From positions 1 through 9,854 of the forward strand of contig CAIVCU010000139.1 of the NCBI GenBank assembly GCA_903904495.1: 9,854 nucleotides of DNA, in the 5' to 3' direction. The position numbers and the translations under genes were made by a program. Source of the stretch: an uncultured Chlorobiaceae bacterium. GTDB taxonomy: Bacteria; Bacteroidota; Chlorobiia; Chlorobiales; Chlorobiaceae. Below are positions 1-6,762 of this stretch, one piece after another. The notes below the pieces were generated by a model. It was not told the DNA's origin and searched no databases. It worked only from the letters and a program-made list of their open reading frames with translations. Each line of letters opens with the position of its first letter. The stretch's first letter is position 1.

Positions 1-787
1 AGGCAAAACCGTTGGTCGGTCCATCTCCGGAGTTCATGAGAGCCACGGTGCCGCAAACGCTTCCTATAGCAAGATCGAGCCTTGATTCTGCCCGATCGAG
101 CTGGTTCTGCTGCAGGGCGTAAAAAGTCCGCTGAAACCCCTCGATAGAAAAAATTCTGCTCAACGCGGTATGCTTAATCGAACCGAAGCTGTCAACGCAG
201 TGCACGAGACTGTCCATGGCTGAAGCAATAACGCTTTCAATAGGGGCTGTCATGGAGAGTTGCGGGTCGATAATTGCTTTTTTGGGGAAGTTCTTTTTAC
301 TGTTGATACCAAGTTTACGCCCTTCAGCCTCGTCTATAAATACCGCATTAAAGCTTACCTCAGCTCCACTGCCCAGAAGCGATGGTACGGTTACAAGCGG
401 AAGAGGATCGTTCACTCCTGTGGGAAATCCTTTGAGCGAGAGGGCTGGAACGTTGTTCGTCATAAGCAGTGCCACCCCTTTACCGAGGTCAAGGGTACTG
501 CCTCCACCTATTGCGACAATGACATCAGGCGGATTGCTCCGAAAAAATTCTGCAACATTTTCAAGATGAGCATAAGTCGGCTCACCGCCGAATTCGTTGC
601 AATACACTACCGAGTTGGAATAGGCGGATGTAAGGTTTCTCAAAACATCCTGAAAATAAAGGCTGCCAGTCACGTTGGCATCGTAAATGATACCGGGCTT
701 CTGCACTCCCAATTGAGCTACATGCTCATGCAGGTTCAGTGCTTCATTTACCCCGATAACAAGATCGGTGGATAAAAAGAAATTCAT
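1..787 (-). CDS. Iron-containing alcohol dehydrogenase family protein (3' part outside window)
   Basis: 262 codons are visible on the minus strand, from the ATG at 785-787 to the left edge, with no stop; the usual family length is about 350-400 residues, so the C-terminus is missing. The fold is the dehydroquinate-synthase/Fe-ADH type: the nucleotide-binding motif IGGGSTLDLGKG lies at about 93-104, and the metal-site segment AMDSLVHCVDSF at about 190-201 supplies Asp192 and His196. The segment NSGDGPTNGFA (252-262) aligns with the usual GLGxxH metal-ligand motif but has Asn259 where the third ligand His is expected. It is the last visible gene of the minus-strand sugar cluster, 21 bp after the cytidylyltransferase stop. 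Family knowledge: members oxidise or reduce alcohols/aldehydes with NAD(P); relatives such as KdnB act on acidic sugars. A role in making or modifying the CMP-sugar precursor is inference. Family assignment is firm, substrate unknown. Confidence 0.88.
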   Translation of the reverse strand, partial: MNFFLSTDLVIGVNEALNLHEHVAQLGVQKPGIIYDANVTGSLYFQDVLRNLTSAYSNSVVYCNEFGGEPTYAHLENVAEFFRSNPPDVIVAIGGGSTLDLGKGVALLMTNNVPALSLKGFPTGVNDPLPLVTVPSLLGSGAEVSFNAVFIDEAEGRKLGINSKKNFPKKAIIDPQLSMTAPIESVIASAMDSLVHCVDSFGSIKHTALSRIFSIEGFQRTFYALQQNQLDRAESRLDLAIGSVCGTVALMNSGDGPTNGFA

Positions 788-808
788 AAAAACAGTGATC
801 TAAAGGTT

Positions 809-1513
809 TTATTGGTTCACATCCGGATCTGCCAGGTGCTTTTTATTAAAGTAATACTCAATTAAATCTATTTCTTCAATAGTATCAATCTCCCAAGTCT
901 GCCAAAACTCCATTTCATAGGCTGAAAGCTTATCGCCGATCCTGTTTCCGAATAAAGTAAGCGTTTCAGGTTTGAATATATAGATTGAACCATTTTCTAT
1001 GAACTGAGACGGGCGATCCTGGCGCATGCCGCGGTTGCGATAATCAAAGTTCAAGCTTGTCCATTCGCCTTCCTTTGATTCCCAAATGGTAAGATCGTCT
1101 GCCTTAGTAACGGAGATCAGCGAATCAGCCCCATCGCGAAGAAAAATTTCTACCGCCCGATCGATATCTCCGGGTTTTCGTAACGGGGATGTTGCCTGGA
1201 GAAAAACAATTGTCTCCACTGGTAGGTGGTAGTCCTGCTCGACAACACCGACGGCATGCAGAATTGCCGATTCGGACGTTGCTTTGTCGCCCGAAAGTTC
1301 AGGGGGACGTATGATCACCTCAGCCCCGTACTCTGAAGCTACGTTGGCTATGGCCTGGTCTTCGGTGGTGACAAAAACCCGGTCGATGCTTGTAGAGGCA
1401 AGAGCTTGTAAAACAGTCCATGCAAGCAGTGGTTTTCCTGCTACAGGGTGAATATTCTTGTTTTTGAGGCCCTTTGACCCTCCCCTTGCAGGAATGATTG
1501 CTACGGTATGCAT
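809..1513 (-). CDS. CMP-acylneuraminate-type (NeuA-like) cytidylyltransferase
   Basis: 234 residues, close to the usual ~230 for bacterial NeuA-type enzymes, which transfer CMP from CTP to a nonulosonic or related 2-keto-3-deoxy acid. Visible motifs: the nucleotide-binding loop IIPARGGSKGLKNKNI (6-21), LQATSPLR (105-112), RQDRP with following ENGSIYI (164-179), and the C-terminal acidic motif WEIDTIEEID (207-216) expected to help bind Mg. The frame is open 18 codons further upstream (to 1567), but that start would overlap the preceding gene and put extra residues before the conserved N-terminal strand MHTVAIIPARGG, so the ATG at 1511-1513 is chosen; no strong Shine-Dalgarno precedes it. It lies 25 bp after the GT-B-like gene in one minus-strand operon. 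The substrate could be a sialic, legionaminic or pseudaminic acid, Kdn or a Kdo derivative; the sequence does not decide which. Confidence 0.9.
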   Translation of the reverse strand: MHTVAIIPARGGSKGLKNKNIHPVAGKPLLAWTVLQALASTSIDRVFVTTEDQAIANVASEYGAEVIIRPPELSGDKATSESAILHAVGVVEQDYHLPVETIVFLQATSPLRKPGDIDRAVEIFLRDGADSLISVTKADDLTIWESKEGEWTSLNFDYRNRGMRQDRPSQFIENGSIYIFKPETLTLFGNRIGDKLSAYEMEFWQTWEIDTIEEIDLIEYYFNKKHLADPDVNQ

Positions 1514-1538
1514 TGGATTAAAATAGGTACGTTTTGGT

Positions 1539-2495
1539 TCAGCAGTCAATGACCTGCCGGCAGACATCAGCGATCTTTTTTGCAGCAGATTTATTCTGCA
1601 AGGGAGTGAGCGATTTTAACACTTCGGGAGGCAAACCGCAGTGCACAATTTTGTTCAAAGCCGATCCAACAAAAATGGTGGATGAAAACTGAGCTATCAG
1701 CATACGGGAGTTTGCTATCATCTCTTCAGTCTTGCCTTCACTGAATACAAGACTTTCCGGCGCATAAAGCTCGATTTCCCTTATAGCTCTTTCATGATTT
1801 TCATTTGGATGAAGCTTGAAAATCAGCTGAGAGCCTTCAGTCATATCAAGATACTTCCTGATATTTTTGGCACGATTTTCGTAAATAAAAGTTTCGCGAT
1901 TGTCCGATGTACAGACAAGAACATAATCGTGATATTTAAAGTCATTGTGCAGGTACTGCTCGCAATTGTCAAAATTCGGAATACTTGTGACCTCAATCTT
2001 GAGAGGATTTACTCCCTTGCGAATAAACAGTTCGCGGTATCCTTCACTGGCGACACAGAACTTTTCGTAAGAATCGGATAATCCTGTTGTGGAGGTACCG
2101 GCAATCCATCGGGGAATCCACTGAAAGTTTCTTGCCAGATGGTAGAGCACCGTTTCGGGTTCTGTCATTCCTTCCTGAACCAGTACAATTTTTTTATGGC
2201 GGATATGCTTCGGGACAATCAGATCAGTGCAGGTTACCACAAGATCATAGGCATGCTGGAGTCCCCCGATATCAAGTGTCAGATTATGTGAACGAAGATA
2301 GTCGAGCGTACGTTCGGAGCGCTTGCGACCCATAATGGTAAACTCAAGAAGCCCGCGTTCGCTTGCTGCGCCGAGGATCCCATCGCTGAAAAATGGCGAA
2401 AAATACTGGTCATAATCGGTCAGCCACCCGGCAATCTGATGCATCTGGGTCGTCTGGTTCATCGAACCGCAAATAAATAAAATCTTTTTCTTCAT
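1539..2495 (-). CDS. Putative GT-B glycosyltransferase, possibly CMP-sugar dependent
   Basis: 318 residues with no signal peptide or clear membrane segment. The N-terminus KKKILFICGSMNQ looks like the first strand of a Rossmann-like GT-B domain. The C-terminal half has LIFKLHPNENHERA (224-237) and IAQFSSTIFVGSALNK (267-282), the layout seen in CDP-glycerol glycerophosphotransferases, UDP-GlcNAc 2-epimerases and capsule or sialyl transferases. A QEG at 107-109, HP at 229-230 and SST at 271-273 resemble the acidic-Gly, HP and Ser/Thr motifs described for bacterial sialyltransferases of families GT38/GT52. The ATG shares an ATGA overlap with the stop of the upstream membrane-protein gene, indicating translational coupling; the next gene downstream is the cytidylyltransferase, which would make the donor. 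The GT-B assignment is moderately secure; the CMP-sugar donor is inferred from motifs and context. A non-catalytic epimerase-like protein is the main alternative. Confidence 0.65.
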   Translation of the reverse strand: MKKKILFICGSMNQTTQMHQIAGWLTDYDQYFSPFFSDGILGAASERGLLEFTIMGRKRSERTLDYLRSHNLTLDIGGLQHAYDLVVTCTDLIVPKHIRHKKIVLVQEGMTEPETVLYHLARNFQWIPRWIAGTSTTGLSDSYEKFCVASEGYRELFIRKGVNPLKIEVTSIPNFDNCEQYLHNDFKYHDYVLVCTSDNRETFIYENRAKNIRKYLDMTEGSQLIFKLHPNENHERAIREIELYAPESLVFSEGKTEEMIANSRMLIAQFSSTIFVGSALNKIVHCGLPPEVLKSLTPLQNKSAAKKIADVCRQVIDC

Positions 2496-3556
2496 GACTC
2501 TCTCTCAGTGGCTCCTTCGGCATCACGGAGATGCACACCTGAAAAAAACATGACTCCATACCCTGCTGCGTACCAGAGTACCTCCTTGAAACGTCTTAAG
2601 AGTACAAATGCTGCTCCGTAAGCAAGGAAGTCCTGTATGCCGAGTGCCTGAAAAAACGCCAGGTAGCCAAGGTCCTGGACACCAAGCCCTGAAGGAATAA
2701 AAAAGAACAACGCGCGAAGAATGGTAATTGCGGTATCAATAGCGAGTACCTGAAAAAATGAGATATGGACACCCAGCAATGTCAGAATAATATAACTCTC
2801 AACGGCAAGCGTACTCCAGGCAACAATATAGTAGAGCATGACCATGAAAAGCCTCAAGGTAAAAGGACCTCTGTAACTTTTAAGTTCCTCATCGGTATCG
2901 AGAAACCCGGATTCCCTGGTAATCAGCCATGCTTTAATTCTCTTGAACGGAATACGCATTAAAAAACCATGCAGATTATGCGCAGCTTTTCCGTTGAGCA
3001 AAAGCATGAGAAGAAGAAGAAAAAACAAAAAAATCACCGTACCGGTAGCAACCATAATATATCCAAGGCCCTCGAACCCGAGCATCTGAACGGAAGCTTT
3101 TTGCAGAAGCGAAAAGCCTGCAACAGCGCCAAAAAGAGTATAAAGTCCCTGGGACACACCAAGCATGAGTTTACGGATGGCTACGCTTGCAACACCTGCG
3201 GGAAGCGGAATCTTGAGAAACCGGTAGCAGAGGAATGGACGCAGAGGCTCCCCGACAGCCACGCCGGCAGGCAAGGTCATGGAAACGGTTTCTGAAATGA
3301 TCTGTATTTTAAGAATCTTGAAAAACGGTATTGCGGTAATGGTGCGAGGAAAAAGCTTGATCCAGGCAAATGTTTCTATGAGATGAAGTGCTAAATAGGG
3401 AAGTAGAATAAATACTGAAGAAAAACCGATCTTCGAAATCCTTCCAATCGCCACCTGAAGGTCAATCTGGCTGAAAAGATAGGCTATCAGGATAATGCCA
3501 AGGGCAAGCCCGGCATAACCAGTCCATGAAGAGCCGGATTTTTTTGTCATCTGCAT
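2492..3556 (-). CDS. Lysylphosphatidylglycerol-synthase TM-region (UPF0104/HpnL-like) membrane protein
   Basis: 354 residues, strongly hydrophobic, with about seven to nine predicted membrane segments (roughly 13-29, 46-62, 122-148, 165-187, 235-262, 267-288, 311-338). The signature FFIPSGLGVQDLGYL (285-299) matches the P-x-G-[LI]-G motif of the family also called TIGR00374/HpnL. Members are inner-membrane proteins; the TM part of MprF flips a lipid, and others are linked to hopanoid or glycan lipid transport. There is no C-terminal aminoacyl-transferase domain, so this is the stand-alone TM type. It is the first gene of the minus-strand cluster, suggesting it translocates or binds a lipid-linked product of the downstream transferase; that link is inference. 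ATGs at 3556 and 3550 are both possible; neither has a clear Shine-Dalgarno. Confidence 0.85.
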   Translation of the reverse strand: MQMTKKSGSSWTGYAGLALGIILIAYLFSQIDLQVAIGRISKIGFSSVFILLPYLALHLIETFAWIKLFPRTITAIPFFKILKIQIISETVSMTLPAGVAVGEPLRPFLCYRFLKIPLPAGVASVAIRKLMLGVSQGLYTLFGAVAGFSLLQKASVQMLGFEGLGYIMVATGTVIFLFFLLLLMLLLNGKAAHNLHGFLMRIPFKRIKAWLITRESGFLDTDEELKSYRGPFTLRLFMVMLYYIVAWSTLAVESYIILTLLGVHISFFQVLAIDTAITILRALFFFIPSGLGVQDLGYLAFFQALGIQDFLAYGAAFVLLRRFKEVLWYAAGYGVMFFSGVHLRDAEGATERES

Positions 3557-3674
3557 GAAAAATCAGGAAATAAGGCTAAAAAAATGTAAACCCATCATTA
3601 CTCAATGTGAAAAATTACATACTCTAATGGCTGAAAGAGCCGCACTGAGGAATAAAAGAACAGCAAAGAACCGA

Positions 3675-3708
3675 TAAAAAAAGAAAGCCCCAGAGTTTAA
3701 ACTGGAGC
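3675..3708 (-). terminator. Rho-independent terminator-like hairpin facing left
   Basis: Read on the minus strand, GGCTCCAG and CTGGGGC form a 7-bp stem with one mismatch around the loop TTTAAACT, immediately followed by TTTCTTTTTTT. This is a good terminator layout on the minus strand and none on the plus strand, where the hairpin is followed by CTTCAGC. It lies about 120 bp upstream of the membrane-protein start, so it is either an attenuator in that operon's leader or the end of a short upstream minus-strand transcript. Confidence 0.6.
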
Positions 3709-3825
3709 CTTCAGCAAAACAACAAGTAAGCTGCAGGGTTCAAGTATGTCATCACATCAATGGCGGAACATGCTTTTCACAATCAGCACAACCCTCTGAA
3801 CTTTAATATAAAAAATCCCTGCATT

Positions 3826-3939
3826 TTAAACCTCTTTGCATTCACGAAGGCATTCAGGAACCACTTCAAAACTTTTTACAGCACGATAATAGAGATCAGA
3901 CTGCAATAAAATTAATATCGCCGGTGCATCGTATATCAT
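3826..3939 (-). CDS. Possible small ORF, 37 aa, unknown
   Basis: A 37-codon minus-strand ORF begins MIYDAPAILILLQSD and ends CLRECKEV, with a hydrophobic N-terminal part and two cysteines near the C-terminus. No Shine-Dalgarno is evident, and no family is recognised. Its only support is position: it is the only ORF of any size I noticed upstream of the orphan minus-strand terminator at 3675-3708. The transcript could equally be non-coding. Treat as tentative. Confidence 0.2.
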   Translation of the reverse strand: MIYDAPAILILLQSDLYYRAVKSFEVVPECLRECKEV

Positions 3940-4012
3940 GCATTTACGATTTTTTTTTTGCAGAATTTTTATTAATTTTTTGCCTTAATAAACTAAAAAT
4001 AAAAAGGATACC

Positions 4013-4468
4013 ATGAAATCAATCAAACCTTTATTAAGAACTCTGTTCATTCCCGGTATGCTGTTTCTGGGTGCATGCTGTCATGAAACACCTGTCGTTA
4101 TAGCACCTCCGCCTCCACCGCCTCCTGCTGTTGTTTTACCTGGCCTAGGTGATATATTTTATGATTTTGATAAGTCAGAGCTACGCACGGATGCTGTCGA
4201 TCAGCTGAAAACCAATGCGAACTGGATACAAGCATCGGCAGGCAGAAAGGTTATCATCGAAGGTCATTGTGATGAAAGAGGCACCAATGAGTATAACCTT
4301 GCTCTTGGCGAACGCAGGGCCAACAGTGCAAAAGATTACATCGTTAATCTTGGCGTTGAACCTTCACGTCTTAAAACTGTCAGCTATGGCGAAGAAAAAC
4401 CTTTTGCTGAAGGTCACAGCGAAGATGCATGGGCCCAGAACAGAAGAGCTCACTTTGTGGCTCAATAG
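4013..4468 (+). CDS. pal: Peptidoglycan-associated lipoprotein (Pal/OmpA C-terminal domain)
   Basis: 151 residues. A short lipoprotein signal peptide ends in the lipobox LGAC, with Cys22 as the lipidation site, followed by a proline-rich linker (APPPPPPPAV, 31-40) and a full OmpA-like domain: DIFYDFDKSELR (47-58), EGHCDERGTNEYN (83-95) and NRRAHF (143-148). Asp87 and Arg144/145 are in the positions that bind meso-diaminopimelate in Pal. The protein should anchor the outer membrane to peptidoglycan. AAGGA at 4004-4008 precedes the ATG by 4 nt. The usual tolB or tol genes are not adjacent on either side here, so it stands alone within the window. A strong stem-loop follows the stop. A generic OmpA-family lipoprotein outside the Tol system is the alternative. 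Confidence 0.88.
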   Translation: MKSIKPLLRTLFIPGMLFLGACCHETPVVIAPPPPPPPAVVLPGLGDIFYDFDKSELRTDAVDQLKTNANWIQASAGRKVIIEGHCDERGTNEYNLALGERRANSAKDYIVNLGVEPSRLKTVSYGEEKPFAEGHSEDAWAQNRRAHFVAQ

Positions 4469-4494
4469 CAGGTTGTTCACGCATTAGACTTTTT

Positions 4495-4531
4495 TACAAG
4501 GCAACCTTGCGAAAGCCCGGGTTGCCTTGTA
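4495..4531 (+). terminator. Stem-loop after pal
   Basis: TACAAGGCAACC (4495-4506) and GGTTGCCTTGTA (4520-4531) form a perfect 12-bp stem around a 13-nt loop, 26 nt after the pal stop. The following sequence TTGTAAATGC is only weakly T-rich, so it may be an imperfect intrinsic terminator or a 3'-end stabilising hairpin. Confidence 0.6.
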
Positions 4532-4666
4532 TTGTAAATGCTTCTTCGATTTCCACACTCATTCTCCCGACAGCTTGTCGTCATTCTGCATTTGAAATGC
4601 CAGTTTCAGCTTAAAGCGCTACTGTTTTGTTTTTATTCCTCAGCATGTATCTACAGTAACCTCAAA

Positions 4667-4708
4667 TAAAAAGGCCAGTAGAGGTATTTTACTCCATGCT
4701 TTACTGCC
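4667..4708 (-). terminator. Weak terminator-like hairpin facing left
   Basis: On the minus strand GGCAGTA (4708-4702) pairs with TACTGGCC (4680-4673) with one bulge; a second inner pairing GAGTA/TACCTC is possible; the stem is followed by TTTTTATTT. No established minus-strand gene lies immediately upstream of it, so it is reported as tentative. Confidence 0.3.
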
Positions 4709-4885
4709 AAAAAAAGTAATGCAGTCTATGGTTGTATTGTTAAATATTTGTTAATTATTGCTTCAATCATGAATCGGCTTTCAGGGAGCTGATGCAGTCA
4801 TTAACCCCCATTTTGCAGACCCTGTCGTAATTCCTGGTTATTTTCTTCATAAAGGCTTTTTTCCACAAGAAAAACTTTCTTGCTG

Positions 4886-6718
4886 ATGGGACTTATCAAT
4901 TCCGACTTTCAGACATTACCCGAACTTTTCTTCTCTGTTTTTACCCATTACAGAGGGCAGGATTCTAAATTCCCGATTGCAAGAAAGGTTAATGGTGTCT
5001 ACGAACCCATTTTTTATACCGCACTCGAAGAGGATGTCCACCATTTTTCTGCATTTTTAAAACAAAACGGTATAACGTCCAAGGATCGGGTAGCTATTCT
5101 TTCGGAAAACAGGCCGGGGTGGTACCTGGCAGATATGGCTATCCTGAATCTCGGGGCGATCAATGTCCCTCTTTACCCTTCCCTGCCGCCTAATCAAATC
5201 GAATTCATTCTCAACAACTGCAGCGCCAAGGCGATCGTTGTTTCAAACATGCTGCAGCTTGGTAAAATAATCTCGATCTGGCAGAACTTGCCGGAATTGT
5301 GTCTTGTCGTAGTTATGAACCGTCTGGAGGAGAGTGTTGAGGATGTTCTTGATCTGAACCAGGCCAAGGATGAGGGCAAAAAAATTCTTGACGAAAAGCC
5401 ATGGTTCCTTGAAGCGGCGCCTGTTGAACCTGACGATGTTGCCACCATCATTTACACATCCGGTACGACGGGACTTCCGAAAGGAGTGATGCTTACGCAC
5501 CGGAATATTTGTGAAAATGTAAAATCTTCATCATCAATTATTCGTCTTGACGAATCCGACTGTGGTCTCTCCTTCCTTCCACTCTCCCATGCCTATGAAC
5601 GAACAGGTGGTTATTACCTTCTTTTTTCCTGCGGTGCAAGCATTTACCTCGCCGAAAGCGTTGAAACAATTTCACTGAACATGACAGAGGCCCGGCCAAC
5701 AATAATCTTTACTGTGCCAAGGCTGTTCGACCGCATCAAGATGAGTATCCTCAAGCAGATTGCTGCCGAGAGTACCATCAAGCAGAAAGTATTTGCCTGG
5801 GCTATGAGCACTGGCGAAAAATATCACCGGGAAATCAATAATAAAGGCAAATCGTCAACTTTGCTATCGTTACAGCATGCTCTCGCCGAAAAGCTTGTCT
5901 ATCATAAAATCAAAAACAAGTTAGGCGGAAGACTTCGATATTTTGTTTCCGGGGGAGCGGCACTCCCGCAAAAGATCGGTGAATTTTTTCAGTCACTCGA
6001 TATCAGTATCCTTGAAGGATTCGGTCTGACTGAGACATCACCTATCACCAACGTAAACAGACCTGAAAAAATAAAGTACGGAACCGTAGGCCCGACAGTT
6101 GACAATGTACAGCTGAAAATTGCTGAAGACGGCGAAATCCTCTTCAAAGGGCCGAATATAATGAAGGGGTACTGGAAGGATGAAGAGGCTACCCGGCAGG
6201 TCATCAAGGATGGATGGTTCTACAGCGGAGATATCGGAGAAATCGACAAGGATGGGTATTTAAAGATAACTGATCGTAAAAAACATATTATCGTCACATC
6301 CGGGGGTAAAAATATTGCTCCTATGCCTATTGAAAATCTTATTATAGAAAGCCCTTATGTGGATCAGGTTATTGTAATAGGTGAAAAAAGACCCTTTCTG
6401 ATCGCCCTTATTGTTCCTGACTTCAATAAGCTCAAAGAGTTCGCCGTTACTGAAGGCATTCAAGTGACCACCAACAAAGAGTTGATACAGCACAAGAGTG
6501 TTCAGCAGATTTTTGAAAAACTTCTGCGTACCGTTTCACGTCAGCTTGCAACCCATGAAAAAGTCCGGAAGTTCCTGCTTGTCGACGATGCATTTACCAT
6601 TGAAAACGGCCATATGACCCCGACACTCAAGGTTAAGCGCAAAGAAATCATAACCAGATATGCCGCTGAAATTGACAAGGTGTACAATACTCTCAACATG
6701 GTCTATAACACCGAGTAG
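4886..6718 (+). CDS. Long-chain fatty-acid-CoA ligase (AMP-forming)
   Basis: 610 residues from the ATG at 4886 (a TTG two codons earlier is possible; a stop at 4850-4852 limits the frame). Standard ANL-superfamily motifs appear in order: the ATP/AMP P-loop IIYTSGTTGLPKGV (about 188-201), SHAYERTGGYY (~234-244), GFGLTETSP (378-386), YSGDIGEIDKDGYLKITDRK (446-465), GGKNIAPMPIENLI and the C-terminal catalytic Lys in TPTLK (about Lys582). The length of ~600 and the sequence type match the long-chain/very-long-chain acyl-CoA synthetase (FAA1/FadD15-like, COG1022) rather than E. coli FadD. It activates fatty acids to acyl-CoA using ATP, probably at the inner face of the cytoplasmic membrane, for lipid recycling. 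It is convergent with the glycosylase gene, 44 bp away; no clear Shine-Dalgarno is visible. Confidence 0.93.
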   Translation: MGLINSDFQTLPELFFSVFTHYRGQDSKFPIARKVNGVYEPIFYTALEEDVHHFSAFLKQNGITSKDRVAILSENRPGWYLADMAILNLGAINVPLYPSLPPNQIEFILNNCSAKAIVVSNMLQLGKIISIWQNLPELCLVVVMNRLEESVEDVLDLNQAKDEGKKILDEKPWFLEAAPVEPDDVATIIYTSGTTGLPKGVMLTHRNICENVKSSSSIIRLDESDCGLSFLPLSHAYERTGGYYLLFSCGASIYLAESVETISLNMTEARPTIIFTVPRLFDRIKMSILKQIAAESTIKQKVFAWAMSTGEKYHREINNKGKSSTLLSLQHALAEKLVYHKIKNKLGGRLRYFVSGGAALPQKIGEFFQSLDISILEGFGLTETSPITNVNRPEKIKYGTVGPTVDNVQLKIAEDGEILFKGPNIMKGYWKDEEATRQVIKDGWFYSGDIGEIDKDGYLKITDRKKHIIVTSGGKNIAPMPIENLIIESPYVDQVIVIGEKRPFLIALIVPDFNKLKEFAVTEGIQVTTNKELIQHKSVQQIFEKLLRTVSRQLATHEKVRKFLLVDDAFTIENGHMTPTLKVKRKEIITRYAAEIDKVYNTLNMVYNTE

Positions 6719-6762
6719 TGCTGAATATGCCAACTGATGCAACCTCCTGACAATAAAGAGAG

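Larger units (their letters stand above)
3557..4012. other. Divergent AT-rich intergenic region
   Basis: 456 bp between the minus-strand membrane-protein gene and pal. It must hold the promoters for both directions, but no convincing -35/-10 pair could be fixed by eye. Visible content: a run of ten T at 3950-3959 upstream of pal; a minus-strand terminator-like hairpin at 3687-3708; and a 37-codon minus-strand ORF at 3826-3939. No tRNA or known riboswitch was recognised. Confidence 0.6.
4469..4885. other. Intergenic region between pal and the acyl-CoA synthetase
   Basis: 417 bp. It contains the post-pal stem-loop (4495-4531), a second imperfect stem-loop with a T run on the minus strand (4667-4708), a 27-codon minus-strand ORF at 4767-4850 that lacks a ribosome binding site, and AT-rich sequence around 4730-4760 that may include the promoter of the downstream gene. 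No RNA gene was recognised. Confidence 0.5.

Noticed and set aside
260..775. 171-codon plus-strand ORF
   Set aside because: It is antisense to the dehydrogenase gene, which has clear family motifs on the minus strand; the plus-strand product has no recognisable features.
1514..1567. N-terminal extension of the cytidylyltransferase to the ATG at 1567
   Set aside because: It adds 18 residues before the conserved first strand and overlaps the preceding gene by 29 bp; family members start at the MHTVAIIPARGG position.
2969..3295. 108-codon lysine-rich plus-strand ORF
   Set aside because: Its composition is the complement of a membrane-protein gene (poly-Lys opposite Phe/Leu-rich TM segments); no start signal.
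4215..4614. Plus-strand ORFs in other frames within and after pal
   Set aside because: They overlap the well-supported pal frame or run through its terminator hairpin, with no family resemblance.
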